A DNA stretch of 64,000 bases from Bog-756 sp963778165 (GCA_963778165.1 CAVZTE010000001.1:422728-486727); one strand, 5' to 3'; shown: positions 49,892 through 59,251, counted from the first letter of the stretch. The notes: generated by a model from the letters alone, not told the origin. Numbers and translations are program-made.

Positions 49892-49923
49892 GCCTCCGTA
49901 CGGGGTCGACTCAGTACGGAGGC
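49892..49923. terminator. 10-bp hairpin between convergent phaA and sixA
   Basis: Arms GCCTCCGTAC (49892-49901) and GTACGGAGGC (49914-49923), exact complements with a 12-base loop. The right arm overlaps the last codons of sixA. Probably a bidirectional terminator. Confidence 0.6.
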
Positions 49924-50489
49924 TTGAACAGCCCGACCAATCGGCCACACCCGGGGGCGACGTCCTCCCAGGCCCCGACGGACAGGGTCAGGACAGCCAG
50001 GGCGCACGTCGGGAATCCGTGGAGTTCGAGGGCGGCGCGGTCCCCGATCGGCCCGTCGTCATCCCGGTTGGCCAGCAGTTCCCACACCAGCTGATAGGTG
50101 GTCGGGTTGTGGCCCACCACCAGCAGGCTGTTCACTCCCCCGTCGACCTCGCGCACGTACTGCAGCACCAGGTCGGGTTGGGCCTCGTAGAGGGACTTGT
50201 ACGCCTCCAGCGGCACCGGGGTGCCCATGCCCTGGACCACCAGATCGGCCGTCTGACGGGTCCGCACCGCGGCTGAGCAGATGATCTGCTCCGGTTTGGG
50301 GAGTTCTTCCACCCCGGGCAACGGGGTCCCCCCGGCATCCAGGCGTTGGCCCAGTGCCGTGGCGTCGCGTCGGCCCCTCCCGGTGAGTGGGCGTTCCCGA
50401 TCACTTCCGCCCCAGGGGGCGTCGGACGCCGCTTTGGCGTGCCGGAGCAGCCAGAGGTGCCGAGTGGGACCGCTTGGTGGGCTCGGCAT
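49911..50489 (-). CDS. sixA: SixA-type phosphohistidine phosphatase
   Basis: Histidine phosphatase superfamily, small single-domain type. 192 residues from ATG 50489 (an ATG at 50507 is also in frame). RHAK near 16 contains the catalytic His, followed by the usual SDRERPLTGRGRRDA loop; CSAAVRTRQTA and the second catalytic His in VVGHNPTTY complete the site. SixA removes phosphate from phosphohistidine in phosphotransferase or phosphorelay proteins; the target is unknown here. Confidence 0.88.
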   Translation of the reverse strand: MPSPPSGPTRHLWLLRHAKAASDAPWGGSDRERPLTGRGRRDATALGQRLDAGGTPLPGVEELPKPEQIICSAAVRTRQTADLVVQGMGTPVPLEAYKSLYEAQPDLVLQYVREVDGGVNSLLVVGHNPTTYQLVWELLANRDDDGPIGDRAALELHGFPTCALAVLTLSVGAWEDVAPGCGRLVGLFKPPY

Positions 50490-50548
50490 GTCCCCATGGT
50501 GCCCCAAGTGGAGGAGCAGTGCCCGGGACGACCCGGGAAGCGGGGCTG

Positions 50549-51154
50549 TTAGGCGTCCACCTCGCGCCGTCCCTCCAGGGCCCTCCCGAGGGTCAGTTCG
50601 TCGGCGTACTCCAGGTCGCCGCCCACGGGCAGACCGCTGGCGATCCGGGTGACGGTGAGGCCCAGGGGCTTCAACAGCCGGGCCAGGTACATGGCGGTGG
50701 CCTCACCTTCGAGGTTGGGATTGGTGCACAGGATGACCTCGGTGATGCCCTCGGCCTCCACCCGCACCAACAGCTCGCGGACCCGCAGTTGGTCGGGCCC
50801 GATCCCTTCGATGGGGTTGAGCGCCCCCTGGAGCACGTGGTACTTGCCGGAGAACTCACCGGTCTTCTCCACTGAGACGATGTCCCGGGGATCCTCGACC
50901 ACGCAGACCGAGGTCTGGTCCCGGCGGTCGTCCGTGCAGATGGCACACAGCCCACCCTCGGCCACGTTGAAGCAACGGGTGCACAACGTGATGCGCTCCT
51001 TGACGGCGATGATGGCGTCGGCCAGCCGGAGGGCGTCCTCGGGGGCCACCTTGAGGAGATGGAAGGTGATCCGCTGGGCCGACTTCGGCCCGACGCCGGG
51101 GAGACGGCCCAACTCGTCGATGAGCGACTGCAGGGGTCCGGAGAAGATGGCCAT
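50549..51154 (-). CDS. recR: Recombination protein RecR
   Basis: Acts with RecF and RecO to load RecA at gaps. 201 residues, standard size. HhH region LGRLPGVGPKSAQRITFHLL at the N-terminus, four-Cys zinc finger CTRCFNVAEGGLCAIC (57-72), Toprim domain VCVVEDPRDIVSVEKTG and the Walker B-like region LCTNPNLEGEATA. It begins directly after the dnaX stop (TAG then ATG). The ybaB gene that often sits between is absent. Confidence 0.97.
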   Translation of the reverse strand: MAIFSGPLQSLIDELGRLPGVGPKSAQRITFHLLKVAPEDALRLADAIIAVKERITLCTRCFNVAEGGLCAICTDDRRDQTSVCVVEDPRDIVSVEKTGEFSGKYHVLQGALNPIEGIGPDQLRVRELLVRVEAEGITEVILCTNPNLEGEATAMYLARLLKPLGLTVTRIASGLPVGGDLEYADELTLGRALEGRREVDA

Positions 51155-53107
51155 CTACCCGACCTCCTCGGCGCCCGGGAACGCCTTCAGCACCCGGGAC
51201 TCGGGCGAATTGTCGAACGAAGCCACCTCGCCGAGCTCGGCCTCGTCGAAGGCCGAGAGGTCCTCCAGGTCCTCGGGGCCGGGATCGGGTGCCCGTACGA
51301 CGGGAGACGGAGCCGGCTCCGGTGTGGCGGGAGTCTCGACTTGGGAGCCGGGTCCGGCGGCCGCCCGCGGTTCGGTGTCCGGTGGGTCCGGCGGGGTGGC
51401 TGCTCGGTCCGGAGGGGGGCCATCGCCGGCTCCGGTGGCGGCGTCGACCACCAGGATCAACCCCACCGGACGGCCGAAATGCTCCGCCAGCGCCGACTCC
51501 ACCTCGCCGCGGACCTCCTCACACCGTCCCCGATGGATCTCATTGGGCAGCCCGAAGACGGCCTTGTCCTTCTCCACCCCGACGAACCGCCCGGCTTGGA
51601 ACAGGGCCTTGGCCTTGGGCCGGAGCCGACCGATGACATGGTCGCCCCAGGCCTGGACCAGCTCGTCCCGGGTGGGCAGGGGGGCCGGGCCGCCTGCGGC
51701 CGCCACCGGGGCAGGTGCGGCGGGAGCGGGGGGCGGCGCCGCGGCCGGGGTCGGGGCCGGGGTCGGGGCGGGAGGTGATGGCGACGCCGCGGCCGGCGGA
51801 GGAGCGGACTCCCGGCGGACGGCGCCCAGGGTCTTGCGGGTGGCGGCAGCCGGAGGCGGTGCAGAACCGGTATCGCCGGACCCGGTGGCCGCCCTGACCG
51901 GTTCGGGGACCGGGACGTGACGGCTGCTGTCGGCCGGGGCCGCTGTGGCGGCTGGGTCGGGGGCCGCGGGGGCGGGTCGTGAGCCCGAGGACTCCAGGCG
52001 CTCGATGCGGGCCAGGAGAGCGGCCGGCGAATCATCGGCTTCGGGGTGGGCCAACCGGACCAGGGCCACTTCCAGGACCACCCGGGGATCGGGGGCCTCC
52101 CGCATGGATATCTGGGCCTGGCCCAGCACCTCCATGGACCGGACCAGCGTGGCCAGCCCGACCCGCTCGGCCTGGGAGGACAACTCGTCCCGCTCCGAGC
52201 CGGACACCCCCACCACGTCCGGAGCCACCAGGGCCAAAAAACCCTGTCGGAGATGGTCGACCAGGTCGCCGGCCAGCTGTTGGGGGCTGTATCCCGCCGA
52301 GGCCAGATGGGCCACGGCCACCAGGGTCCGGGCCACATCGCGTTGGGCCAGGCCTTCGACGACCTCGTCCAGCTCGGGCAGGTCGTCATCGACGGTGTCC
52401 GAGGCGGCCACCTGGTCGAGGACCGACAGCGCGTCACGAGCCGACCCGCGACCGCGGCGGACCGCCATGTCCAGGGCCTCATCAGGCACGTCGAGCTGTG
52501 CCTGGCGACGGACGTCACCCAACAGGTCGGCCAGGGTCTCGGGCCCGAGGAGCCGGAACTCGAAGTGCTGGGTTCGGCTGCGGATGGTGGGCAGGACCTT
52601 CTGCGGATCGGTCGTGGCCAGCACGAAGACCACGTGGGCCGGAGGCTCCTCGAGCGTCTTCAGCAGGGCGTTCGACGCCGGCGTCGACAGCATGTGGACC
52701 TCGTCGACGATGTAGACCTTCTGGCGGCCCGGGGTGCCGAGGGCGGCCCGTGACACCAGGTCACGCATGGCTTCCACCCCGTTGTTGGACGCCGCATCGA
52801 GCTCGTGCACATCGAGCGACGTCCCCTTGGCGATCTCCACACACGAGGTGCAGACGCCACAGGGCTCGCCGTCCTGCAGGTCGGTGCAGTTGAGAGCCTT
52901 GGCCAGAATGCGGGCGGTGGAGGTCTTGCCGGTGCCCCGGGGCCCGCTGAAGAGATAGGCGTGGCCTACCCGTTGGTCACGGACGGCATTGCGGAGGGCC
53001 AGAACCACGTGATCCTGGCCCCGGACCTCGCCGAAGGTGGACGGCCGGAATCGGCGATAGAGCGACTGGTAAGGCGTGTCGTCGGGTCCGTCGGGTGCGT
53101 CAGCCAC
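51155..53107 (-). CDS. dnaX: DNA polymerase III gamma/tau subunit
   Basis: Clamp-loader ATPase that holds the replicase together. 650 residues from GTG 53107; the frame is open higher, across the SRP RNA gene, but that part is not protein. YQSLYRRFRPSTFGEVRGQDH starts the AAA+ domain; Walker A GPRGTGKTST near 54; zinc Cys set from CTDLQDGEPCGVCTSC near 72-88; Walker B DEVHMLS near 137. From ~390 the chain is Pro/Ala-rich and disordered, then a small tau-like C-terminal fold. Length between E. coli gamma and tau. Confidence 0.95.
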   Translation of the reverse strand: MADAPDGPDDTPYQSLYRRFRPSTFGEVRGQDHVVLALRNAVRDQRVGHAYLFSGPRGTGKTSTARILAKALNCTDLQDGEPCGVCTSCVEIAKGTSLDVHELDAASNNGVEAMRDLVSRAALGTPGRQKVYIVDEVHMLSTPASNALLKTLEEPPAHVVFVLATTDPQKVLPTIRSRTQHFEFRLLGPETLADLLGDVRRQAQLDVPDEALDMAVRRGRGSARDALSVLDQVAASDTVDDDLPELDEVVEGLAQRDVARTLVAVAHLASAGYSPQQLAGDLVDHLRQGFLALVAPDVVGVSGSERDELSSQAERVGLATLVRSMEVLGQAQISMREAPDPRVVLEVALVRLAHPEADDSPAALLARIERLESSGSRPAPAAPDPAATAAPADSSRHVPVPEPVRAATGSGDTGSAPPPAAATRKTLGAVRRESAPPPAAASPSPPAPTPAPTPAAAPPPAPAAPAPVAAAGGPAPLPTRDELVQAWGDHVIGRLRPKAKALFQAGRFVGVEKDKAVFGLPNEIHRGRCEEVRGEVESALAEHFGRPVGLILVVDAATGAGDGPPPDRAATPPDPPDTEPRAAAGPGSQVETPATPEPAPSPVVRAPDPGPEDLEDLSAFDEAELGEVASFDNSPESRVLKAFPGAEEVG

Positions 53108-53158
53108 GTCGGGTGAGCCTACCGGCCACCGGGCTCGGTCTTTCCGGGGATCGGGCGA

Positions 53159-53292
53159 CCCCGGCGTTCGGTGCGACGGCCAGGTTGACTGCGGCACACG
53201 GCCTGACCCGCTGAGAGCTGCTGCCTTCCGACCCTGACTCGATTCACGGGAGAACGTTGCGCAGGACCCAGCCGTCGCACCCAACGTCGGGG
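53159..53292 (-). ncRNA. ffs: Bacterial SRP RNA (4.5S-type)
   Basis: On the minus strand the conserved domain IV hairpin tip GTCAGGGTCGGAAGGCAGCAGC is present (about 53216-53237), with the GGAA tetraloop and the AGCAGC asymmetric loop bound by Ffh. The flanks form one long stem: GTGCGACGG (53273-53281) pairs exactly with CCGTCGCAC, and CCCCGACGTTGG pairs with the sequence near 53159-53171. The ends are set by the last good pairs and may be several bases off. The order dnaX-SRP RNA-tRNA-Ser-tadA is conserved in many Gram-positive genomes. Confidence 0.9.
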
Positions 53293-53398
53293 CGCGGAGC
53301 GATGTTAGTCGGCGCCGGAACGAGGCGAACATCGTGGCGGAGTAGCCTGTCGGGGCTGTCGGCCACCCCCGGCCCGTCCGGAGGGGGGTCGACCATCC

Positions 53399-53486
53399 GG
53401 AGGCGTGCGAGAGCGGCCGAATCGGCACGACTGGAAATCGTGTGTGGGGAAACTCACCGTGGGTTCAAATCCCACCGCCTCCGCCA
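53399..53486 (+). tRNA. tRNA-Ser (GGA), CCA encoded
   Basis: Class II tRNA with long variable arm. Acceptor GGAGGCG pairs with CGCCTCC; D-arm GAGAGCGGCCGAATCGGC; anticodon loop CTGGAAA gives GGA; T-arm GTGGGTTCAAATCCCAC; discriminator G and then a genomically encoded CCA at 53484-53486. It is the only one of the five tRNAs here with CCA in the DNA. Located upstream of tadA on the same strand. Confidence 0.96.
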
Positions 53487-53562
53487 TGGGATCCCCCTGA
53501 ACTGGGAGGATTCCCGCTGTGGCTGGCGCCTCTCCGCCCGGGAGTGATTAGCATCCCGCCGC

Positions 53563-54057
53563 ATGAGCACCGGCGCCGACCCTTCTCCGCCGGCTCCCAG
53601 CCTCGACGATGGTGCGGCCATGGGACTGGCCCTGACCGAAGCGGCATCGGCACCCCTGCACGGAGACGTGCCGGTGGGAGCGGTGGCGCTGTGGGAGGGA
53701 CAGGTCATCGCCTCTCGACACAACGAACGGGAGAAGCTCGGTGACCCGGCGGCCCACGCCGAGTTGCTCACCTTGTCGGACGCCGCCGCCGTCCTCGGCA
53801 CCTGGCGTCTGTCAGCGGTCACGCTGGTGGTGACCCTGGAGCCGTGCGCCATGTGCGCGGGGGGCCTGGTGGCGGCCAGAGTGGGACGGCTGGTCTTCGG
53901 GGCCGCCGATCTGAAGGGCGGGGCCTGCGGCTCCCTCTACAACCTGTGCGACGACCCCCGCCTGAACCATCAGGTCTCCCTGACCGCCGGCATCCGGGCC
54001 GCCGAGGCCTCGGCTCTGCTCTCGGAGTTCTTCGCCGGGCGGCGCGCCGAACGGTGA
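53563..54057 (+). CDS. tadA: tRNA adenosine deaminase TadA
   Basis: Deaminates A34 to inosine in tRNA-Arg(ACG). 164 residues. Zinc site His65 with catalytic Glu67 in HAELL, plus Cys95 and Cys98 in LEPCAMCAG. DVPVGAVALWEGQVIA and FGAADLKGGACGSLYN are family marks. The N-terminal ~18 residues are a loose Pro/Ser lead. Sits 76 bp after tRNA-Ser, as in many Gram-positive genomes. Confidence 0.93.
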   Translation: MSTGADPSPPAPSLDDGAAMGLALTEAASAPLHGDVPVGAVALWEGQVIASRHNEREKLGDPAAHAELLTLSDAAAVLGTWRLSAVTLVVTLEPCAMCAGGLVAARVGRLVFGAADLKGGACGSLYNLCDDPRLNHQVSLTAGIRAAEASALLSEFFAGRRAER

Positions 54058-54085
54058 CCGTCCTCCTAGGGAAACGCTGCCACGG

Positions 54086-55250
54086 TCAACCGCGGGGAAG
54101 GCCCAGGCCGCGCTGAGCGATGATGTTGCGCTGAACCTCGCTGGTGCCACCGTAGATGGTGGTCCCGAGAGAGAACCGGTAGGAGTACTCGGCCAGACCA
54201 TCAGCGATGGCCGTGGGCTCGCCTTCGCTGCGCAAGCCGTCGGGGCCGAGCATGTCCACGAAGTCAGCCGACTGCCTGGTCAGGGCTTCCGACGCAAAGA
54301 GCTTGGCCATGGATCCCTCGACACCGGGAAGGCCCCCGGCATTCTGGACCCAGGCGGCACGGCGAGCGAAGAGCACACTGATCTCGTTCTCCGCCGCGGC
54401 CCGCCCCAGGCGAGCCAGGACATCAGGGTCCTCCGCCACCGGCCGACCGTCATCGTCCACCGCCGTCGAGGCCCACTGCTCCATGCCATCGAGGAGCCGG
54501 TTCGAGTCGCCACCCTGGGGTCCGGACCGCTCGAAGGTGAGACTGACCGTCATGACATGCCACCCGCCGTCGACCTCTCCGATCCGCAACGAGTCGTCCA
54601 CCCGCACATCGGAGTAGAAGGTGAGATTGGTGCGCTCGCCCGACAAGGTGAACACCGGCTGGATCTCGACTCCGGGCTGGCGGAGGGGCACGAGGAAGGT
54701 GGTGAGCCCCTTGTGCTTGGCCACGTCGGGATTGGTACGGGTGAGGAGGAAGACGTAGTCGGCCTCCTGGGCATTGGTGGTGAACATCTTCTGCCCGTTG
54801 ATGATCCACTCATCCCCGTCGCGAACCGCCCGGGTCTGGGCCGCGGCCACGTCGGAGCCCGACTCGGGCTCGGTGAAGCCGAGCACGATGATGATCTCTC
54901 CGGTCAGCGCCTTGGGCAGGATCAGTCGCTTCTGCTCCTCGGTCCCGATATGGCGGATGATGTTGGCCACCATCAGGGTGGTGCCAAGGCCGTAGGTCGG
55001 GGCTCCGGCCCGTTGGAACTCCTCAGCGGAGGCCAGGACCTCGAGGGCGTCGCCGCCCCTGTCCGCCAAACTCCTCGGGCCAGCCCGGGGCCAGCATGCC
55101 GTGTTCCACCCGGGCCCGGTGGAAGTCCCAGTTATGGCGTACCCCGGTGGTCTGCATCTGCTCTCGCACGGCCTCGGTGAGGTACTCATCGAGAAAATCC
55201 CGGGCTTCCTGGCGGAAGGCCTCGCTGTCCTCGCCCAGACGGAAGTCCAT
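54086..55250 (-). CDS. Acyl-CoA dehydrogenase, large partner (apparent +1 frameshift)
   Basis: FAD enzyme that makes the 2,3-double bond of an acyl-CoA. Starts at ATG 55250 (or GTG 55253) overlapping the stop of the upstream dehydrogenase. The first ~62 residues are in one frame, ending GMLAPGWPEEFGG; after a GGGG run near 55058 the next frame continues GGDALEVL..EEFQRAGAPTYGLGTT, then IIVLGFTEPESGSDVAA (FAD loop), INGQKMFTTNA and LGTTIYGGTSEVQRN. Dropping one G gives ~388 residues. Paired with a shorter dehydrogenase, as in heteromeric steroid side-chain enzymes; the substrate is not shown. Confidence 0.88.
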
Positions 55251-56275
55251 CACCGAACCTCCGAACGCAAGGTGGACAACCGGTCGGCGGCGGCCCGGGC
55301 GTACATCACGGCCGGCTCCCCGAACAGGGCGGGCCAGGCTTTGGCCCGCCGGAAGTAGAGCTGGATGTCGAACTCGAGCATGAAGCCGTAGCCCCCGTGG
55401 TAGTGGAGGCTCCGGTAGCTCGCCTCCCGGGCCGCCTCGGCGCTGAAGGCGCAGGCCAACGCGGCGAGTTGGGTGGCACGCTCGCCATCTTCGCCGGCAG
55501 CCCAGGCCGCCTCCCGGGCCAGCAGGAGACTTCCGTCGACCCTGGTGGCGGCGTCCGCCAATCCGTGGGCCACGGCCTGGAACGACCCGATGGGTACCCC
55601 GAAAGCGTTACGTTCCTTGGCGTACTCGACGCCGATCTCGAGCGACCTGCTTCCCATGCCGACCATGGCGTTGGCCGTGAGGGCCAGCCACTCGTCCATG
55701 GCCTGCTCGAAGTTCGCCCGGGCCCCCTCCCCGGTCTCCAGTTCCACCGGTGAAGAGACGCCAATATCCGCCACCGGCATGGAACCAATGGTCGAGACCG
55801 GGCGTCGGTCGGAGACCTCCATGCACAGCAACCGGTCACCGTCCATGAACACCACCTCATCGGCGACTGCCCCCGCTGGAACCAGTGACAGGGTGCCCCC
55901 CCTCGGCGGGTGGAGGGCCAGCGTGGTGAGACGATCCGGCAACCGGGCCCGGTCGAGCGCCGCCGCAGCGGGACCACGTCCAGACCTGGCCAGTAGGCGG
56001 GCGGCGACCTGAGCTTCGAGGAGAGGTGCCGGTCCGAGGTGACGCCCATGCTGCTCGGCCACCAGGGCCAGATCCAGCAGTGACGCCCCCCAACCCCCCG
56101 ACGCTTCGTCCACGGCCATATCGAGTGCACCCATCGCCCGCAGACGTCCCCACAACTCGGGGTCAAACCCGGAAGGCTCGGCGGAGCGAACCAGCTCGAT
56201 GGGACACTCCTTGGCGTAGAACGCCGAGAAGGCCTCGATCAGCTGCTGTTGCTCCTCCGTCGGATTCAGATCCAT
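55250..56275 (-). CDS. Acyl-CoA dehydrogenase, short partner
   Basis: 341 residues, shorter than classic enzymes. Starts MDLNPTEEQQQLIEAFSAFYA, then a FAD/acyl domain with weak conservation and a C-terminal domain ending GYGFMLEFDIQLYFRRAKAWP. The usual catalytic Glu region is degenerate. Such short forms are found with a full-length partner in actinobacterial alpha2-beta2 dehydrogenases for sterol side chains or other bulky acyl-CoAs. Coupled to the next gene by stop-start overlap. It may have a structural rather than catalytic role. Confidence 0.85.
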   Translation of the reverse strand: MDLNPTEEQQQLIEAFSAFYAKECPIELVRSAEPSGFDPELWGRLRAMGALDMAVDEASGGWGASLLDLALVAEQHGRHLGPAPLLEAQVAARLLARSGRGPAAAALDRARLPDRLTTLALHPPRGGTLSLVPAGAVADEVVFMDGDRLLCMEVSDRRPVSTIGSMPVADIGVSSPVELETGEGARANFEQAMDEWLALTANAMVGMGSRSLEIGVEYAKERNAFGVPIGSFQAVAHGLADAATRVDGSLLLAREAAWAAGEDGERATQLAALACAFSAEAAREASYRSLHYHGGYGFMLEFDIQLYFRRAKAWPALFGEPAVMYARAAADRLSTLRSEVR

Positions 56276-56521
56276 TTCCCCAAATTCTCCTCGTTCGAGA
56301 ACGACGGCAGACTATGTGTTCTCCGTGCCGACCGAAAACCGTCAGGCCATCCCCGGCACCTGGTCACACGGACACGCACGGGAGGATGGGCCCAACCGTC
56401 GGTGACCAGACACCCGCTACGACGACTCATCTTGGCACTCCTGTCGTCAGCGAGGGAAGCCCGGGTCGCACCGGGGCATCACCCTCGACGGGTCGATCTC
56501 CGACTCAGGTTCGATCGGCGG

Positions 56522-58057
56522 TCAGGCCCGATGGTTCCTCCGGCCGGCGTACAGTCGGGCGGTCGCCAGCACTCCGATCGACGAAATCACCGTCACGGCA
56601 AGAAAGGCGGCCGAATACCCTCGGTCGGAAGCCATGTAGGCCGGATGGAGGTATTGGACGAGAGACTGGTCAAAGTGATGTGAGTTCAGGCCCGTCTGTT
56701 CCGCCGCCTGGAGGGCAGAACGCAGTTCCTCGTACTGCTTGGTGTTCAAATCCTTCAACGGTCCAGAGTTGATGAGCTGATGAAGGCGACCCACATAGAC
56801 GGCATGAAACAGGGAGTAGAGAAGAGCGATCCCAACAGCCCCTCCAGCCTGCTCAGCCGTCGCCGACACGCCCGAGGCCTCGCCCGATTGCTTGTCGCCA
56901 ATCGAATCGAGGGAGACGGGATCGTTGACTGTGAGCACCAGGGCAAGACCGGTGCCGTAGATGAGCAGCCCGGGCAGCAGGCCGAGATAGTTGTGCATGG
57001 ATACGCCCAGGTAGAGCGCCACCCCCGAGAGGGCGAGGATCCCGAATCCGATCACCAGGGGCGGTCGCCCTCCGGCACGGTCGTACCAGCGTCCGGCGAC
57101 ACTTGAGAACATGACCATGGGAACGGTCGTGGGAATGAGGGCCAGCCCCGCCAGCGCCGGACTCATCCCGAGATTGAGGATGAGCAGGAGTGGAAACAGA
57201 AGCCCGAGCCCCATCTCCGCCATTCCGGCCAAACCCTGACTCAGGGTCGACCCCAAGTAGTTTCTGGTGCTGCGCAGAAGTCGTAGGTCCATCAGGGGGT
57301 TCGCCACCCGAAGCTCACGGCTGACGAACAGGGCCGCACCGACGACGGCGACCATCAGCGAACCGGCAACTTCGACCGAGAGGAAGCTCTCGGCCTGGGA
57401 TTCGGTCAGACCGAACACCAACCCCACGATGGAGACGAACAGCAGACCGGCACCCAGCAGGTCAAGGTGAACTCCCCTACCCCTCGCACCGTCGACCGGG
57501 ACGGAGCGGTGGGTGGCGACCACACATACCACGGCAAGTGGAACATTGACGAGGAGCACGAATCGCCAGCTGAGGGCAGAAGTGAGTACACCGCCAATGG
57601 TTGGCCCAAGCGCCCCGGCGATGGCTGCCACTCCGCCCATCGTCCCAAGGGCCTTCCCTCGCTCAGAACTTGGAAACGTTCCGTTGACGATGGCCACACT
57701 GCCTGGCAACATGAGCGCGCCGCCGAGTCCTTGAAACACTCGGGCAATCAGAAGGGCGGGGAATACAGGGGCCAGGCCGCCAACGGCGGACGCGGCAGCA
57801 AATGTGGCCGTTCCTACCAGGAATACCCGACGCCGTCCTAGGAGGTCCCCAAGGCGACCGCCAAGAATCAAGAAGCCGGAAAGAGTGAGGAGGCTGGCGT
57901 TCAGCACCCACTGGGCTACCTCGGTGCCAATGCCGAACTGCTTCATGATCGACGGTAGGGCCAGAGGAACGGCAGTCTGGTCGACCAATATCATTGCGTT
58001 AGCAACAATCATGGCCACGAGGACGACCCGCTGGGTGCCGTTTTCCGACTTTGTCAT
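56522..58057 (-). CDS. MFS transporter, DHA2 (14-helix) drug:proton type
   Basis: 511 residues from ATG 58057; the frame above has no membrane pattern. About 14 hydrophobic helices. Helix 1 begins VVLVAMIVANAMILVDQTAVPLALP, with the D-Q-T motif; motif A reads GGRLGDLLGRRRVFL between helices 2 and 3; motif C-like GALGPTIGGVLTS in helix 5. Members export dyes, antibiotics or lipids; none can be named here. Codons are clearly less GC-rich than in the core genes, and it opens the accessory-looking stretch. Confidence 0.9.
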   Translation of the reverse strand: MTKSENGTQRVVLVAMIVANAMILVDQTAVPLALPSIMKQFGIGTEVAQWVLNASLLTLSGFLILGGRLGDLLGRRRVFLVGTATFAAASAVGGLAPVFPALLIARVFQGLGGALMLPGSVAIVNGTFPSSERGKALGTMGGVAAIAGALGPTIGGVLTSALSWRFVLLVNVPLAVVCVVATHRSVPVDGARGRGVHLDLLGAGLLFVSIVGLVFGLTESQAESFLSVEVAGSLMVAVVGAALFVSRELRVANPLMDLRLLRSTRNYLGSTLSQGLAGMAEMGLGLLFPLLLILNLGMSPALAGLALIPTTVPMVMFSSVAGRWYDRAGGRPPLVIGFGILALSGVALYLGVSMHNYLGLLPGLLIYGTGLALVLTVNDPVSLDSIGDKQSGEASGVSATAEQAGGAVGIALLYSLFHAVYVGRLHQLINSGPLKDLNTKQYEELRSALQAAEQTGLNSHHFDQSLVQYLHPAYMASDRGYSAAFLAVTVISSIGVLATARLYAGRRNHRA

Positions 58058-58487
58058 CGCTCGCCGATGTGCCCCGATCCTCACCCAATCGCTGCTGAAC
58101 GTCAGACTAGGGAATCGTGGGGTGGCCCGTCCAACCTGGGCCTGTGGGTGAAACACGCTGGGCTACCTGCCAGCTCGGGCGTCCTAAGGTTGGCACCGCG
58201 TCTCCGCACATTGCATTCGAAGATGGCCGATTCGATGCGCTCTCATCGAATCGGGGTCGCTTGCTGGTGCTGTCTGCTGGTACTCGGTCATCCCGCGTGG
58301 CTGGTACCTGGAACATGTGGGCTGCGACATCTGCACCGGTGTGCATCAGGACTGCTGATCTGTAACACGGGACAACCTCACAGGGATTCGTGATTGCCAG
58401 CGGCCCGCTCTCATAGCCGCTGAGGACCATGGCCCTGACAAGTGGGTACTTCGCCTCTATCGGCAAGATGCAAACGCCGGCAAGCTT
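58058..58487. other. Intergenic region upstream of the LiaF-like gene
   Basis: 430 bp without a supported gene. Two things stand out. The plus-strand frame at 58117-58365 has a stretch VGTASPHIAFEDGRFDALS that weakly recalls the C-terminal domain of FAD-dependent aromatic hydroxylases; if real, it is a decayed remnant. And the frame of the LiaF-like gene is open from about 58361, without a usual start, with codons that look coding. Confidence 0.3.
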
Positions 58488-58892
58488 GTGCTCGTGCTAG
58501 ACACCTCTGCAGACAAGCCGAAGCATCGATGGCTGCTCGGAGTTGAGCCCTTCTTTGAAGGGGGCTGGTTCCACAAAGGGAGCCGCTCCAGGTCATGGGA
58601 GGTCGAAGATACTTTGGGGGCAATCTCTTTGCTTGGAGACGTGATAATCGACCTGACGAACCCGCGGTCAATGCCACCCAACATTGATGTCCAGGCATAT
58701 GCGATCGGCCGAGACGTCGAAGTGCTCGTTCGTCCCGGAACTCACGTCGAGTTGACGGGTCGAGCGAACAATAAGCACTTGAATAACCGACTTGCAGACT
58801 CCCCCGTGACCGATCACGACCATATGATCAAGATCACAGGTCACACCTTCTTAGGTGATGTCAGCGTGCGATCGGTCGAGGCGAGGTTCTAA
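58488..58892 (+). CDS. LiaF-like (cell wall-active antibiotics response) C-terminal domain protein
   Basis: 134 residues from a GTG with no clear ribosome site. The C-terminal ~85 residues form a beta-rich repeat like the LiaF C-terminal fold: WEVEDTLGAISLLGDVIIDLTN, then IDVQAYAIGRDVEVLVRPGTHVEL and FLGDVSVRSVEA. No membrane helices, unlike full LiaF. The frame stays open ~125 bp upstream with plausible residues (ending DKWVLRLYRQDANAGKL), so the true start may be higher or in another frame. A role in sensing envelope stress is inference. Confidence 0.55.
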   Translation: MLVLDTSADKPKHRWLLGVEPFFEGGWFHKGSRSRSWEVEDTLGAISLLGDVIIDLTNPRSMPPNIDVQAYAIGRDVEVLVRPGTHVELTGRANNKHLNNRLADSPVTDHDHMIKITGHTFLGDVSVRSVEARF

Positions 58893-59251
58893 TCCGTCGG
58901 CTCAAAGTGCCCGGGATGAGTGCCTGGTCAGTCACAGTCGTTAGGTAACCCGCTCCCACCGAAATGGCGAATATCCGCCCGAAATCGTTTCATCCTGGCA
59001 GATTCGGCAACACAGTGGATGGCCGGCGATCAGCCCGGCGTGATCGGGGCCGAACGCCAGCGAATACCCGACCCCGATTCCCATCTCGTCAGACAAAAGG
59101 GGCCATGGAAACCAATCCGACACCAATGAAGCTGGGGACAATGTGACCAAGGACCCTGGAAGTTGGGTCGTTATGCGTACACGATGGCTTCAGGGGCCCG
59201 GGAGGCTCAATACCCGCCCAGGTTGATCGGTCTGACTGGAGGTGCGTTTGT
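58893..59251. other. Intergenic region after the LiaF-like gene
   Basis: 359 bp. Short frames exist on both strands but none has a ribosome site, a family pattern or good codon use. I see no repeat or strong hairpin. The promoter for the 56-aa peptide and the STAS gene is expected toward the right end. Confidence 0.4.

Noticed and set aside
53108..53428. N-terminal extension of dnaX
   Set aside because: The open frame crosses the SRP RNA gene; DnaX similarity begins at the GTG at 53107.
58107..58466. 119-residue minus-strand frame between the MFS gene and the LiaF-like gene
   Set aside because: No ribosome site, no family pattern; overlaps plus-strand sequence with equally weak signals.
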